Origin: Arthonia radiata
Lineage: Eukaryota; Ascomycota; Arthoniomycetes; Arthoniales; Arthoniaceae
DNA length: 64,000 nt
NCBI GenBank assembly: GCA_002989075.1
Contig: PSQN01000015.1
Location: forward strand, 558,001-622,000
Reading direction: 5' to 3'
A model generated the notes under the pieces. It did not search any database, had not been told where the DNA came from, and saw nothing but the letters and a program-made list of their open reading frames with translations. This document shows, one piece after another, positions 40,775 to 51,991 of this stretch (position 1 is the first letter of the stretch; every line of letters begins with the position of its first letter). The translations under genes were made by a program, and so were the position numbers.

Positions 40775-43700
40775 ATGAGAAATTTGAGATGCATCTCACG
40801 CGTACGCCATAATCTTGAATCGCACTTACCACTAACAGCGTCAACGTGGGATACTGTCAATGATGCAATCATATACGCGCTGGGCCCGAAGAAGGACGAA
40901 GCGGTCATTGAGCTGCGCAGCTTGAGCGCGCAGAATCGCAATAATGAGCAGAGCAAACTACTGGCTTCATGGGACGCTCCCTGCCCATTGCCTGAACTTG
41001 AAGCTGACCAGATCGTCAGCTTGCATCATCTAGTGGCAAGCGAAACGACATGTCTTGTCTTAGCCGGAGGAGACATTGTAATCGTTCGCTCGGCACCCTT
41101 GCCCGGCCAAGAGAAGATCGAAATTGTTGGCTCTGTCGATGTGGGCATTAATACTGCAGCATGGTCACCTGATGAAGACTTGCTAGCTATTGCGACGCGC
41201 GCGAACACCCTGCTATTCATGACAGCTGAGTTCGACAACATCGCAAGCGCAACGTTTGACGCCGATGATGCCAAATTATCGAATCAAGTCTCTGTGGGCT
41301 GGGGCAAGCGAGAAACGCAGTTTCAAGGAAAGCGAGCCAAAGCTCTGTGTGACCCAACAGTACCTGAGCAGGTGGATGAGGGCCTGCCGAGCCCAAACGA
41401 AGACGGACGAGTTTCTGTCAGCTGGCGAGGCGACGGAGCTTTTGTTGCAGTCAACACAGTCGAGCCGCAGAACAGGCGCATGATAAGAGTCTACTCGCGC
41501 GAGGGTGCGCTGGACAGCGTCAGCGAAGCTGTGGACGGTCTCGAAGGGAGCATAGCTTGGAAACCGTCGGGCCAGCTCATTGCCGGAGTGCGACGATTTC
41601 ACGGCGAGAGCGAGGTGATCTTCTTCGAGCGCAATGGTCTTAGACACGGGGAATTCTCTCTACGCCTTAGCAAAGAAGATCTTGCTACATGGGCAACTCA
41701 TATCGGTCTCGCCTGGAACCGTGATTCAACAGTACTTGCCGTGAGCTTTGCTGATCGGGTGCAGCTCTGGACGATGGGTAATTATCACTACTACCTGAAG
41801 CAGGAGATCTTCGTGCAAATTTTGAACGGCATCCTGTCTTCCACCCCGCTCGAGTGGCATCCTGAGAACCCGTTGCGGATCCAGTTCGAGGAAGCTGGTC
41901 GCTCTGTTGACTCAGAGGTCTCGCAACCAGTGAAGAACGGCTCTTCCGCATTGACTGACAGAGATCCTGGCGCAGTATCAGTCACAAAGCTTGCCTGGTC
42001 GCTTTCCGAATCGCCCGTCGTGCCCCCTCAAGATCTTGGTATGATGCTGGTGTCGGATGGATGTGAGCTCCTTTCGTAGCATATGAATACACGCGCGTAC
42101 ACTGACGCCACAATAGGCACGCTTCGTATCACACCCATACGGCAGGCAACCGTACCCCCTCCTATGGCATTCCATGAGATCAGCTTGCCTAGTAACGCCG
42201 TAGACGCCAGCATCAGCAGCGACAACCGCCAGATAGCAGTTTTGCACCGAGACAGCGTGTCCATATTTGAGTACAAGAATGGATGCGTCACTTATGAGCC
42301 AGTCTTGAGTAAGCAAATCTCACTTGCACACGTAGGAGCTTTGGAGGCTTTGCAAGTATGCATCACCATATATGGCAGGATATACGTGCTGCTCCATGAT
42401 GCTGCCAGAGGAAGCTACCAAATCCATCAAGTCGGAACCGAAGGCGCACGTTGTGTTTTCGAGGATGATGCTAACACGATACAAATCGGACGTTCATCAG
42501 ACCAGCACAGGGTGCATATCTTGAGCGATAATCGTCTGATGAATCTGCAATACTCTCACGAAAAAGACTCGATACACGAGCCGCTGCTAATCTGCAGATT
42601 TCCCGCTCAAGTGATTCAAATACAGAGCTGCAACATTGACCAACAGGTGAGGGACACCCTCGGTATGAAAGGCGTGCTGACTGACCATATCTAAATAGTC
42701 AACAGGTATCGGCTTGACAGAGAACGGTATCCTGTACGCCAATGAGCACGTCCTGCTGCGCAACTGCACCTCCTTTCTCGTCACTCAGATGCATTTGATT
42801 CTCACAACTGCCAGTCATCTGCTGAAATTTGTCCATCTCAATGGCTCTGCAAAAGGTTCGTTAGATTCAGCATCGTCTAGGTCGCCGTACTGATCTTATT
42901 CAGATCTACAAGTACCTCCTGATGAGCCCGAACTTGATGAGAGATGTCGTAACGTCGAGCGCAGTGCCAAGCTTGTCGCTGTCATGCCGTCCACCTGTGC
43001 AGTCACTCTGCAGATGCCGCGCGGAAATCTAGAGACGATCTATCCCCGCGCGTTGGTGGTAGCAGGAATTCGTCGAAGCATTGACAAACAACAGTACAAG
43101 AAAGCTTTCTTGACGTGTCGCAATCATCGCGTTGACATGAACATACTACACGACTACAAGCCCGGACAATTTCTTGCATCCGTGCCGTTGGTTGTGAAGC
43201 AATTCGCGAAGACTGAGTACATTGACCTCTTCTTGTCACAACTTATGTAAGTCCTCCTCACAGTTTTGCGCCGCACAGGTCCGCTGATAAGCCTCATCAG
43301 TGAAAGTGACGTCTCTCTAACACTATATCGCAACACGCTTTCAGATCACAAGATCGATGGTCAGCCAAATGGCGACAACAGAATATCCCTCGGGGCGCAT
43401 GACGACCCAGTCAAGCAAATAGTCTCCGACAGACGTGAGTCCAAGATTAATCGCGTTTGCAACGCTTTTCTCGAGACTTTTGCAAAGGATGGCAGTCAGC
43501 GCTTGCAAAACATCATCACGGCGAATGTATGCAAGAATCCACCTGATATTGAGGCAGGCTTGACGGTTATAGCTGGGCTTCGAGATATTGAGTCTACGCA
43601 GGTCGAGACTGCAATAGAGCACATTTGCTTCCTCACCGACATCAACAAAATATATGAGGCAGCTCTAGGCATGTACAATCTTGATCTTGCATTGGGCGTA

Positions 43701-44993
43701 GCACAGCAGTCTCAAAAAGACCCTCGAGAATATCTACCCTACCTACAAAACCTACAGTCAATGTCAGAACAAGAACGCAGGTTCCACATCGACGACGACT
43801 TGAAGCGCTGCGCCAAAGCGCTCGGTCATCTGCAAAGCCTGGCAGACCACGATCGATTCCTCGCCTACACTGAGAAGCATGAGCTTCATCAGACCGCCTT
43901 GTCTCTCAACCGATACGATGCAGCAAACCATGCGCGCATCCTCAAGGTCTACGCAGACTTCCTCAACAGTCGCAACCGCTACAGCGAAGCCGCCATAGCC
44001 TATGAGTCTTTGTCTTTATATCCCGCAGCAGCCACAACCTACGCGTCAGCGCAGATGTGGCGAGAGTCACTTGCGTCTGCTTACCTCTCACAGATGCCAG
44101 CCGACGCCGTGAATGCGCTGGCCCAATCTTTAGCAGACACTCTTATCGAATCGAAATCCTATTCCTCAGCCGCCACTATTCTTTCCGAGCATCTTCACAA
44201 ATTCAAAGATGCGGCAAGCACCTACTGCAAAGGCTATCACTTCAGCGACGCCGTCTGTCTTCTCGCTCTTCACGGCCACTCAACATCAATTCCGGATGTC
44301 ATGGATGTCGAGCTCGCTGAAGCCTTCTCGAATCTCACAGACTTCATTAGCGACTGTCGCTCTCAAATCTCCGCCCAGATCCCGCGCATTCGCGAGTTGC
44401 GAGAGAAGAAAGAGCGAGATCCCCTGGCGTTTTTCGAGGGGTCTGCAGAGGCTGGCACAGGTGAAGACGTACCTGACAACATCTCCCTCGCGCCAAGCGA
44501 GACGAGCACTGCTGGCGGAACCTTACTAACGCGGTATACTGGACGCAACAGCGGGACTGTGGCGACCGGCACAAGCCGACGGACCAGCAAGAATCGGCGG
44601 CGTGAAGAGCGGAAGCGAGCCAGGGGTAAGAAAGGAAGTGTGTATGAAGAAGAGTACCTTGTCAACAGTGTTGGCCGATTGATTGAGAGAGTAAATGAGA
44701 CGCAAGGGGATGTGCAGCGGACGATCGAAGCGATGTGTCGACGCGGGATGTGGGAGCGGGCGAGAACGCTGCAGGGTGGCTCCAAAGAGCTGGTGGAAGG
44801 TTGTGAAAAATGCATTCCAGAGATCTGGGTCACGCCCGCAAAGGAGATCGGAGCGCAACCCGAGGACGAAGACGGTTCTGGTCGCCCGCTCGGCGCTGAC
44901 GGCGTGCTCTGGGACTCGATTGAAGATGCGAAAAGAGAGCGTCCGGCACCGACAATGAAGAGCTTTGCTAGTTCTGCGCTGTTGAGCGGATAG
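40775..44993 (+). CDS. ELP1: Elongator complex subunit Elp1 (IKI3)
   Basis: Five exons (40775-42062, 42117-42646, 42699-42855, 42904-43246, 43301-44993) are separated by introns of 54, 52, 48 and 54 bp and join in frame to 1336 aa, the family's usual size. The N-terminus MRNLRCISR is typical. The first 700 residues form the two WD40 propellers (INTAAWSPDEDLLAIATRAN, VSVSWRGDGAFVAVNTVEPQ, GSIAWKPSGQLIAGVRRFHG). The second half is alpha-helical TPR-like, and the C-terminal basic segment (KNRRREERKRARGKKGSVYE followed by EEYLVNSVGRLIERV) is the conserved tRNA-binding patch. Elp1 scaffolds Elongator, which modifies wobble uridines in tRNA. The three small middle exons are all conserved sequence, which supports the splice calls. 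Confidence 0.95.
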
Positions 44994-45054
44994 TTTGGTC
45001 ATGAAGTCGTCAGCCACCAATACCATGCATAGCTTACACGGCCGTGTATAAGTA

Positions 45055-45942
45055 TCACGACCAGCCCCAGAACTTAGCAAACCTCATCCTACATCCCTCC
45101 CAACTATTCAGCTTCGGTCGTACGTCCAAGTAGAAACTCAGCGGCACGCCTTTACCAGCGGCACCCATGCTCTTTCCAGCGTAGAAATCAATCACGTACT
45201 CCACCTCCTCGCCTGTGCCTCGTCTCACGATCCAATCATGCCTATCAAAAGGCGCTTGATAGCCCAGTAAGCCTTTGAATCTTGCTCTGGGCGTCAACTT
45301 TTGGCTATCGCCTTTGAAGCTCACGAGCTGCGGTCCCGCGTCTTTCGTTTCGTCCTGCGCAACTTCTCTTCCCGTCGCTGGTGTCGCAGCTAACCGCCTC
45401 TCCCAGTCTAAAACCTCCTTCCACGTGCGCTCATTTACTGCATTGTGTATCGGTATGATACTTGGTATCGTCTCTTCAGGCGGCGCATTCGACGCGCCAT
45501 GCTTCCTCACCAACGCGCTGTGGAATTGCGACTCCGAGGGATACACCCATTTCCCCTCCCCACTTGCTACCGGATTCTTTGATTGCGCGTTTGGACTAGC
45601 ATCTCGGTCGTGCCCCTGACCGGGCGTGCCCGATGTGCCGGAGAGGAAACGAGGTATAGAGGAGACTTGCCGCTCTTGGCTGAGCTGAGGGGTGCGAGTA
45701 TTTGTGAATCGTGGGTGCGCAAATGGAAAGCTGGCAGGCGTTGAGCTTTGGCGCGGTTGGTCGAGAGTGGAGGAGTCACAAGTGCCTGAGAGTGGTGCGC
45801 TTGATAGCTTTGAAGGCTGGGATGCCGGTTGCGGTGTTGTGTTTGGTGGTTGTGAAGGTGGTGTTTGCGAAGCGGCGGCGCGCAGCCAAGCCTCACGGGC
45901 TTGAGGATCAACTGGGCATGCAGGCTGCTCCTGGTCTGGCAT
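45055..45942 (-). CDS. CYC3: Cytochrome c heme lyase (holocytochrome c synthase)
   Basis: A single exon of 295 aa. A CPVD heme-regulatory-type motif lies at residues 9-12. A disordered Pro/Ser/Thr-rich region of about 110 residues is followed by the conserved core: WVYPSESQFHSALVRK, IIPIHNAVNERTWKEVLDWE, PQLVSFKGDSQKLTPRARFK, FDRHDWIVRRGTGEEVEYVI then DFYAG, and LSFYLDVRPKLNSWEGCRMR. The His in IPIHN is the heme-ligating residue of the family. The enzyme attaches heme to apocytochrome c (or c1) in the mitochondrial intermembrane space. Whether it serves c or c1 cannot be told from the sequence alone. It lies tail-to-tail with elp1, 61 bp apart. Confidence 0.92.
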   Translation of the reverse strand: MPDQEQPACPVDPQAREAWLRAAASQTPPSQPPNTTPQPASQPSKLSSAPLSGTCDSSTLDQPRQSSTPASFPFAHPRFTNTRTPQLSQERQVSSIPRFLSGTSGTPGQGHDRDASPNAQSKNPVASGEGKWVYPSESQFHSALVRKHGASNAPPEETIPSIIPIHNAVNERTWKEVLDWERRLAATPATGREVAQDETKDAGPQLVSFKGDSQKLTPRARFKGLLGYQAPFDRHDWIVRRGTGEEVEYVIDFYAGKSMGAAGKGVPLSFYLDVRPKLNSWEGCRMRFAKFWGWS

Positions 45943-46178
45943 GGTACGCTTCCGGATTACCTTGTGCAGATGATTTTGGACATCTCGCTGGCACCGTCGA
46001 AAGTGATCATTGACTGACGAAGATTAAGCGCCGATAGCCGCGGTCTTGGCAGTCGTCTCACGACTCGTGGCGTTCGAACTCCATCCTCGCTCCCATCGCG
46101 CACAAAGGCTGCGACATTACCACACAAGCCTCCTCACTACTTCATCCTCCATCTCATACCGACCACATCGTCGCCAGC

Positions 46179-47009
46179 ATGTCGTTCGCCGATTCGTCAC
46201 GCCTCGAACTCGGCGAAGCTCCTCAACGCTCTAACGCTGCCCTCCGCCGCTCCGACGACGATACCTACCGAGATGACCCGGATTACGACAGCCTCACGTC
46301 CTCCATCTCCCAAAAACTCTCCACCCTCACCTCCAACATCACTTCACTTTCCCGCCAAGTGTCGCTCCTCGGCACGAAGCGCGAAACCGACCGCGTCCGC
46401 GAGCGCGTCCAGGACATTATCGAGGAGACCGGCTCGGGGTTCAAAGACGTCGGAGAGGGCCTCAAGAAAGCAGGTCAATGGCCTGATTTGAACGCGCATC
46501 AGAAGTACACACAGGGGAAATTGTCTGCTGACTTCAGAGCCAGTCTGGGGGAGTTCCAGCTGCTGAGTCGGAGGGCACTGGAGAAGCAGCGGGAGAGTAA
46601 GGCGGCGCTGGAGCAAGAAGGTGATAGTGCCGCTACGGGCGCGGGGGGTAAGAGTGGGCAGCAAAGCCAGCAGTTGGTGGAAGCGCCGCGTCTGGCAGAC
46701 CAAAGCGAGGTAGACTTTCAAGAAAGTTTGATCATCGAGCGCGAGAGCGAGATCCGGCAAATTGAGCAGAGCGTGGGCGAGTTGAATGAGCTGTTCAGAG
46801 ATGTGGCGACAATGGTGCATGACCAGGGGGCCATGGTGGATTCAATCGAGCAGAACGTCGAGGGCGTGGCGGAGGATACAAGAGGTGCGGATCGGGAGCT
46901 GAGGAGCGCGAATAATTATCAGAAAAGAGCAAGGAGCAAGGCGTGCTGTTTGGTGTTGATACTGGCCGTGGTTTTGGTTGTGATTGTGCTGGCTGGCGTG
47001 TATGGCTGA
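46179..47009 (+). CDS. PEP12: Endosomal/vacuolar Qa-SNARE Pep12
   Basis: A single exon of 276 aa. The N-terminal half is the helical Habc-like region (DYDSLTSSISQKLSTLTSNI, then SLSRQVSLLGTKRETDR). The SNARE motif spans about residues 185-250 (QESLIIERESEIRQIEQSVG, then VATMVHDQGAMVDSIEQNVE) with the zero-layer Gln in VDSIEQN. A basic linker (NYQKRARSK) precedes the membrane anchor (CCLVLILAVVLVVIVLAGVY) and a two-residue tail. The arrangement matches Pep12/syntaxin-7-type Qa-SNAREs, which fuse Golgi-derived vesicles with the late endosome. Vam3 is the nearest alternative; the MVDSIEQNVE core favours Pep12. Confidence 0.85.
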   Translation: MSFADSSRLELGEAPQRSNAALRRSDDDTYRDDPDYDSLTSSISQKLSTLTSNITSLSRQVSLLGTKRETDRVRERVQDIIEETGSGFKDVGEGLKKAGQWPDLNAHQKYTQGKLSADFRASLGEFQLLSRRALEKQRESKAALEQEGDSAATGAGGKSGQQSQQLVEAPRLADQSEVDFQESLIIERESEIRQIEQSVGELNELFRDVATMVHDQGAMVDSIEQNVEGVAEDTRGADRELRSANNYQKRARSKACCLVLILAVVLVVIVLAGVYG

Positions 47010-47139
47010 AGGCGAAAAATGCGAACAGTCGTGGGGAACGACGCATACATGTTTCGTGTACAATCCTTATAATGAAGGGCAGGCTCGGATTCAACCTGCC
47101 TCAGCGCCTCGCTATGCTATGCTCATTTGATAGACGTTA

Positions 47140-49152
47140 TCATACAGCAGCTTCTCGCCGCCTTCGCTCCCTCATCTCGACGCGCTCACCGCTTCTGCCC
47201 ACGTCGATGAACGGGTCAGCCTCTGCCCTGTCCAAGCCGCACCTCTCACGTGCGACACGCTTCTCTCTGAACGTCAAGTCCAGCTCACTGTAATTTTCGT
47301 AAGCTTCGAGCATCGACCTCAAGCTCGCCTTCAATGTCCGCAGAAACACGTCAACATCCTTCACGCGCTTCCCTTTGAATTCGATATCCGTCCAATGAGG
47401 CTCACTTGTATTGACGAAATTCTCGACTGATGTGATGGTCGCCGAGTACGTTCGGATGATCGTCGCGACGTCCTTACTGGCTTTGCCCCACGAATCTTCT
47501 GTGCTTGCGCATACAACAAGGTTGGCCAGCGCCTGGATGGCGTTGCTCAGCAGAGCGAGGCTGCTACCATTGTGTCGCGGATCGCTAATCACGATGGCGT
47601 TGATATGCCTTTCGAAGGTCTGCCTAAAAGGTACGCCAACATACGGCAACTTCACGAAATCAATATAGTAATGCCTGAACAGTTTCGCAGCGCCACTCTG
47701 GGTTAGTTGCTGCTGTTGCTCTGGCGACATGAAACAGTCCACAGCAGACGTTATCAGTCTTCGAGCTTGGGGACTGAGCGGATTCTGCGCGCCGGGGTGG
47801 CTGCCCGTCGATTTCGCGAGCGATCCGAAAGCAGAAACATGTGGGTGTTTTGGTGGAGGAGCTGAGGCGAAAACGTTCTCGGTCCTCAAAGGCGGCGCCA
47901 TTCTGGGCAGGTGGTTGGGACTGGCATTGACCTGTTCCGGAAGGGGGAAAGGCGGCATAGCAAGTGGAGGATTCGTAAAGTCGTTGATGCGTTGGCTCAC
48001 GCCCTGAAGCTGTGCCAAACACACAGTGACCAGCTGCGTCCAAGTTGAGCCACCAGCACGGCTGAGCTCTTTGAAGAACGTCTGTCGTCGTCCAGGGTGA
48101 TTACGGGAGATAAACTCGAGCTCGGCGAAGGCCGAAGTGGTTACGAACTCTTTCTTGGACTTCAATCCGCTCAATAACGTCCCGTTGGGATCTTTCGAGC
48201 TTGACGAGAGTGGCTGACTCTTCTTGTCCAGTGGCGACTGCGCAAGGTATGCGTTGAACGCGACATGCGAAAAGCCCCAGACTGTGACCAGAACCCACCC
48301 CCAGCCAATGTAAAGAAATAACAAATCTCCTAGGAAGGGCGGAAACGTCGAAGGCTTTTGATACTTGGGGAGATTGCTGAATATGAGCTTCGAAAAGGAG
48401 AAGGTCCATATCCATATCGTCCGACGCAAGAAGAGTGTGTAGATCAAGAACGCAGGAATCGGCGTTAACATCATGGTACGTGTCGCATGCTGAAGGATGT
48501 GATTGGCTTCGGCGCGAACGGTCGATAATACATCCTGTGGCTGTTGCGCTTGGAAACTGTTCGGCAATGGACGCGTTGCTCTTACTTGGTCCAAGTCCCT
48601 CAGGACATGATATCCGGTCTGGTAGACGCCTAGCAAGACGAAGAAAGTCCGCAGCACAATGGGTCGTTCGTTCAGGTGTGTTCGCTCGTAAGGCTTTGAG
48701 CTATCTGTAATGCTCAACTCCTTGCTTTCGTTCGTGCTGTGGATGTAGGTTTCTGAGAAGAGGAAGGCGCTGAGAGTATACCACACCAGTGTCTTGTAGG
48801 GTCCTTTTGAGCATAGGCATCCAAGCAACTCATACGCTGTGGAGGATGCTTGTCGAGACGCTATCCTGAGATTGGCTATGCGCAAGATGAAGACGCAAAG
48901 CACAGACATGAACAGCAGGCACGCGCGCAATCCCGCCGGCCCAAGCGGAAACCATGACCAGAAGAGCGAGATCGGTGACATGAGTATAGCTGTGGCATAG
49001 CAGGCGGCAAGCCCAATGAGAGCAGCATTTGTGAGAAGGCGGTGGAGACAGGGCGTCAAGAAGTCGCGATATGGTCTTGGAGAAGGCCTAGAAGCTGCTG
49101 TGGTGGTAGGCGCCCCATTCCTGGTGGTTGTCAACGTTGCGGTTGTGGACAT
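47140..49152 (-). CDS. NDC1: Nucleoporin Ndc1 (transmembrane ring nucleoporin)
   Basis: A single exon of 670 aa. The first 300 residues carry about six membrane spans (for example LLTNAALIGLAACYATAILM, ACLLFMSVLCVFILRIANL, TLVWYTLSAFLFSETYIH and LLFLYIGWGWVLVTVWGFSH). The C-terminal 350 residues are soluble and partly helical, with KLPYVGVPFRQTFERHINAI and NAIQALANLVVCASTEDSWG stretches typical of the Ndc1_Nup family. Ndc1 inserts spindle pole bodies and nuclear pores into the nuclear envelope. The disordered linker near residue 410-470 is Pro-rich. The protein ends with Arg/Glu-rich residues. The frame appears complete and intronless. Confidence 0.87.
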   Translation of the reverse strand: MSTTATLTTTRNGAPTTTAASRPSPRPYRDFLTPCLHRLLTNAALIGLAACYATAILMSPISLFWSWFPLGPAGLRACLLFMSVLCVFILRIANLRIASRQASSTAYELLGCLCSKGPYKTLVWYTLSAFLFSETYIHSTNESKELSITDSSKPYERTHLNERPIVLRTFFVLLGVYQTGYHVLRDLDQVRATRPLPNSFQAQQPQDVLSTVRAEANHILQHATRTMMLTPIPAFLIYTLFLRRTIWIWTFSFSKLIFSNLPKYQKPSTFPPFLGDLLFLYIGWGWVLVTVWGFSHVAFNAYLAQSPLDKKSQPLSSSSKDPNGTLLSGLKSKKEFVTTSAFAELEFISRNHPGRRQTFFKELSRAGGSTWTQLVTVCLAQLQGVSQRINDFTNPPLAMPPFPLPEQVNASPNHLPRMAPPLRTENVFASAPPPKHPHVSAFGSLAKSTGSHPGAQNPLSPQARRLITSAVDCFMSPEQQQQLTQSGAAKLFRHYYIDFVKLPYVGVPFRQTFERHINAIVISDPRHNGSSLALLSNAIQALANLVVCASTEDSWGKASKDVATIIRTYSATITSVENFVNTSEPHWTDIEFKGKRVKDVDVFLRTLKASLRSMLEAYENYSELDLTFREKRVARERCGLDRAEADPFIDVGRSGERVEMRERRRREAAV

Positions 49153-49543
49153 TGTTGGGTGAGGTTCTGCCGTCCGTCACAGCGCCAGCTACTAGATGAG
49201 CTAGATCTTCATAGTCGCCTTGAAACCCAGTACGTAGGCATTGCGATTCGCAACGGCCTGGACGGGAAGGGTGGAAGTGTGAAGATGCTGTTTGTTTTGA
49301 TGGAGAGCTCCAGACGCTAGGGTGCGTCTGATGCCAAGATTCAGGTGCACGGCCCGTGATCCGCAAGAACGATTTGCCGAGATGCCCACATTCTGCAAAA
49401 TCCCGTCAACGACACTCACTCAGCTCCATCATTCAGCGACAGCCACTCCGCCTCTGAATTGCAGGTCAGTGATCGGACATCACACCAAAATCTTTGTTGT
49501 AGTATCTGACCCGTAGCAAACAGACTCCTAGCAAATCGCGATC
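49153..49543. promoter_or_regulatory. Divergent promoter between ndc1 and rps23
   Basis: About 390 bp shared upstream region. No gene is seen. No specific site is assigned. Confidence 0.4.
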
Positions 49544-50086
49544 ATGGGAGCAGGCAAACCAAGAGGCTTGAACGCCGCGCGCAAGCTCCGCAACAAGCGC
49601 AAGGAAAACCGCTGGGCCGATCTTCAATACAAGAAGCGCCATCTGGGTACCGTCTACAAGTCTTCGCCATTTGGTGGCTCTTCACACGCCAAGGGCATCG
49701 TTCTCGAGAAAGTCGGCGTCGAAGCCAAGCAACCCAACTCCGCTATCCGGAAGTGTGTGCGTGTGCAACTGATCAAGAACGGCAAAAAGGTGACGGCTTT
49801 CGGTACGTGAAAAAATCTACGTCGAATTTCCCAAGAAAGATAGCTTGCTGGCTTCAAGAGTTATGGTAGCTGGAAACGTCGAAGTAGTCTGGTTAACGCG
49901 AATCCAGTACCCAATGACGGCTGCTTGAACTTTGTGGATGAGAACGACGAGGTGCTTCTGGCGGGTTTCGGTCGAAAGGGCAAGGCCAAGGGTGATATTC
50001 CCGGTGTGCGGTTCAAGGTTGTGAAGGTGTCCGGTGTTGGTCTCCTTGCGTTGTGGAAAGAGAAGAAGGAGAAGCCGAGATCATAG
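49544..50086 (+). CDS. RPS23: 40S ribosomal protein S23 (uS12)
   Basis: Exon 1 (49544-49802) and exon 2 (49908-50086) flank a 105 bp intron (GTACGT donor, TTAAC branch, ATCCAG acceptor) and encode 145 aa, the exact family length. [20 protein letters not shown] starts the protein. The [20 protein letters not shown] block at the decoding centre spans the region before the intron, and [20 protein letters not shown] continues after it. The PNSA loop contains the conserved prolyl-hydroxylation site. The protein stabilises the decoding site of the small subunit. The frame is intact and identification is secure. Confidence 0.98.
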
Positions 50087-50297
50087 GTTGATGAGCACAC
50101 GACGAAGTGTCTAGAGACGTGATGCTGCGGAGCGAGGTATTGGCATCTCAGCGTCAAGAGGATATGTGACACCAATACAAGTTTAAGCATTAGACGCACC
50201 ACTCGAGAATCAATCATCCAGCGAAATGCAACACACCCACCTTGATTTCCAAGGTGCAACATCGGGAATATAGCTTTTGTGCCTGCGTGCATTATCA

Positions 50298-51592
50298 CTA
50301 CCTCCGTAGAATGTTCCCTTGCCCATCAACCAAATGGTCCTGGACTTTCACGGGCCCTTCGCCCACACTCGTCATGATCACTCGACTAACTCCTATCCGT
50401 AACGTCTCCGACACCCTCTCATCCACTTGCACCGGCTGTGCAGGACCAACAGCCTGGCCAGGTATAGTCTGAGCCCACCCCTCCACATGACCAACCATCG
50501 CACGGAAGCTGCTATGTATCAGCTCCTGATTCTTCGCATCAAAAAAGACGACTGCGTTCGGTCCCGCATCGAAAGTATAGGCTGCAATCGTCTCTCCTGC
50601 CGCAGCATTGATCGCCTCCACCATCCGCATGGCCGCACGACTTGTGCCATTAAGATAGAAGATCGGCGGCCAGGTATCCAGGCACGTAGCGTGAAAGCTA
50701 TTGCTCTCTCGCATCGTCAAGAATGCAAAGGTGCTAAAGTCCCTATTCTCGATTGCCGCCGCCATTTGACTCATGCGCTGGGGTACCACGTCCGCGGCAC
50801 GCGTCGCGAAGAGTGACGAGGTCGCGACTGTCGCCTGCATGCCCGCCGTAGAAGAGACGTCCTTCTTGGCGTCCGAAATGACGAGGATCAGGGCGCGCAT
50901 GGTGGGCCAGTGAGCAACTGGAGCGACGAGCGAAGCCATGCTATCGGAACCGTCGATCAGCTTGCCCATGTGCCACGCCGCATACCCGCCGAAGAGCGAG
51001 CGACATGCCGACCCAGAGCCCTGTCTGGCGATACGACTGAGCTCTTCAGGAGTGTGCGGCAGCTCGTACAAGTCGGCTATGGCGCGCACGAGCGCCGCAA
51101 AGCCGGCGGCAGAGCTGGCGAGGCCTGCTGCCGTGGGGAAGTTGTTCGACGAGACGATCCGCAGTGGGAAGGTCGAGAGCGGGGGCAAAGATCTATTGGC
51201 AGACTCGAGCTCGTGCCGTAGGATTCGCAGCTCACGAAGGCAGGCCTGCGTCCTTACATTATCTAGGGATTGTGGGGCGTTGTTAAGAGTGAGGCTGTCG
51301 CTTGCGTATTTGGGAGAGCAAGACGCGGTCGTGAGCGTGCGGAGGTCCCGCTGGTTGAGGGTGACGGAGAGGGACGAGTTGGAGGGGAGGTTGAGCTTGG
51401 GGTCGCGTTTGCCCCAGTATCTATCGGCAATTAGCACCTTGTCGTCAGAAAGTGGCCCCACCGCTGCGAAATGGTCACTGACTTGATGACCGCAATGTTC
51501 ACGGGCGCGGTGGTCGTGGCTCTGAAAACGCTAGGGTCTGCTGGGACATTGGCGGCAGAGGCGTGGGCTGCATAGGGCACCGTATCCGCCAT
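50298..51592 (-). CDS. ERG19: Mevalonate diphosphate decarboxylase
   Basis: Exon 1 (51592-51483) and exon 2 (51420-50298) flank a 62 bp intron (GTCAGT donor, CTAAT branch, GATAG acceptor), giving 410 aa. The junction reconstitutes the substrate loop APVNIAVIKYWGKRDPKLNL. Further on are the NFPTAAGLASSAAGFAA GHMP-kinase ATP loop, the RQGSGSACRSLFGGYAAW segment and the FTFD-like AYTFDAGPNAVVF. The enzyme makes isopentenyl diphosphate for sterols. An in-frame ATG at 51814 would add 74 residues beginning MNPQQKPLRRSTSLSRLFSS, which reads like a mitochondrial presequence. I prefer the ATG at 51592. The two genes on either side are unrelated. Confidence 0.94.
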
Positions 51593-51991
51593 GGGCACGG
51601 GACCTCGAGATTTGGAGTAAGAGGGATGGTGTCTGCGTCCATTCTGGTGCGGTGGTGGTGGTTGTGCATGGGAGATGGTCGGGCTCTGAGGAACGGGTGG
51701 GGCATCTGCAGGTGTCGCGTTCGTGCTGGAGCCTCGTCTGTCTTTGCTGCCTTTTGACGAGAACAAGCGGCTTAGCGAAGTAGAGCGTCGAAGCGGCTTC
51801 TGTTGCGGATTCATGAGCTCTGCAATACACGGACGCGTGAAGTTTCGGTGTTGAACAGCCAATGGCTGGGGGCGGTCTCGCTTCCTTGGCCAAAGATTTC
51901 TTGATTACGTAGAACCGACCACCCGACGCAAAGCCTCCTCTACAGCAAACGATGTTAGGCCGACTGGGGCTACTTCCACGTGTAGACCAAA

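Noticed and set aside
46030-46100. Possible tRNA B-box (GCGTTCGAACTCC)
   Set aside because: No matching A-box or acceptor stem can be formed around it. Other TTCGA matches I checked in the intergenic regions failed the same test.
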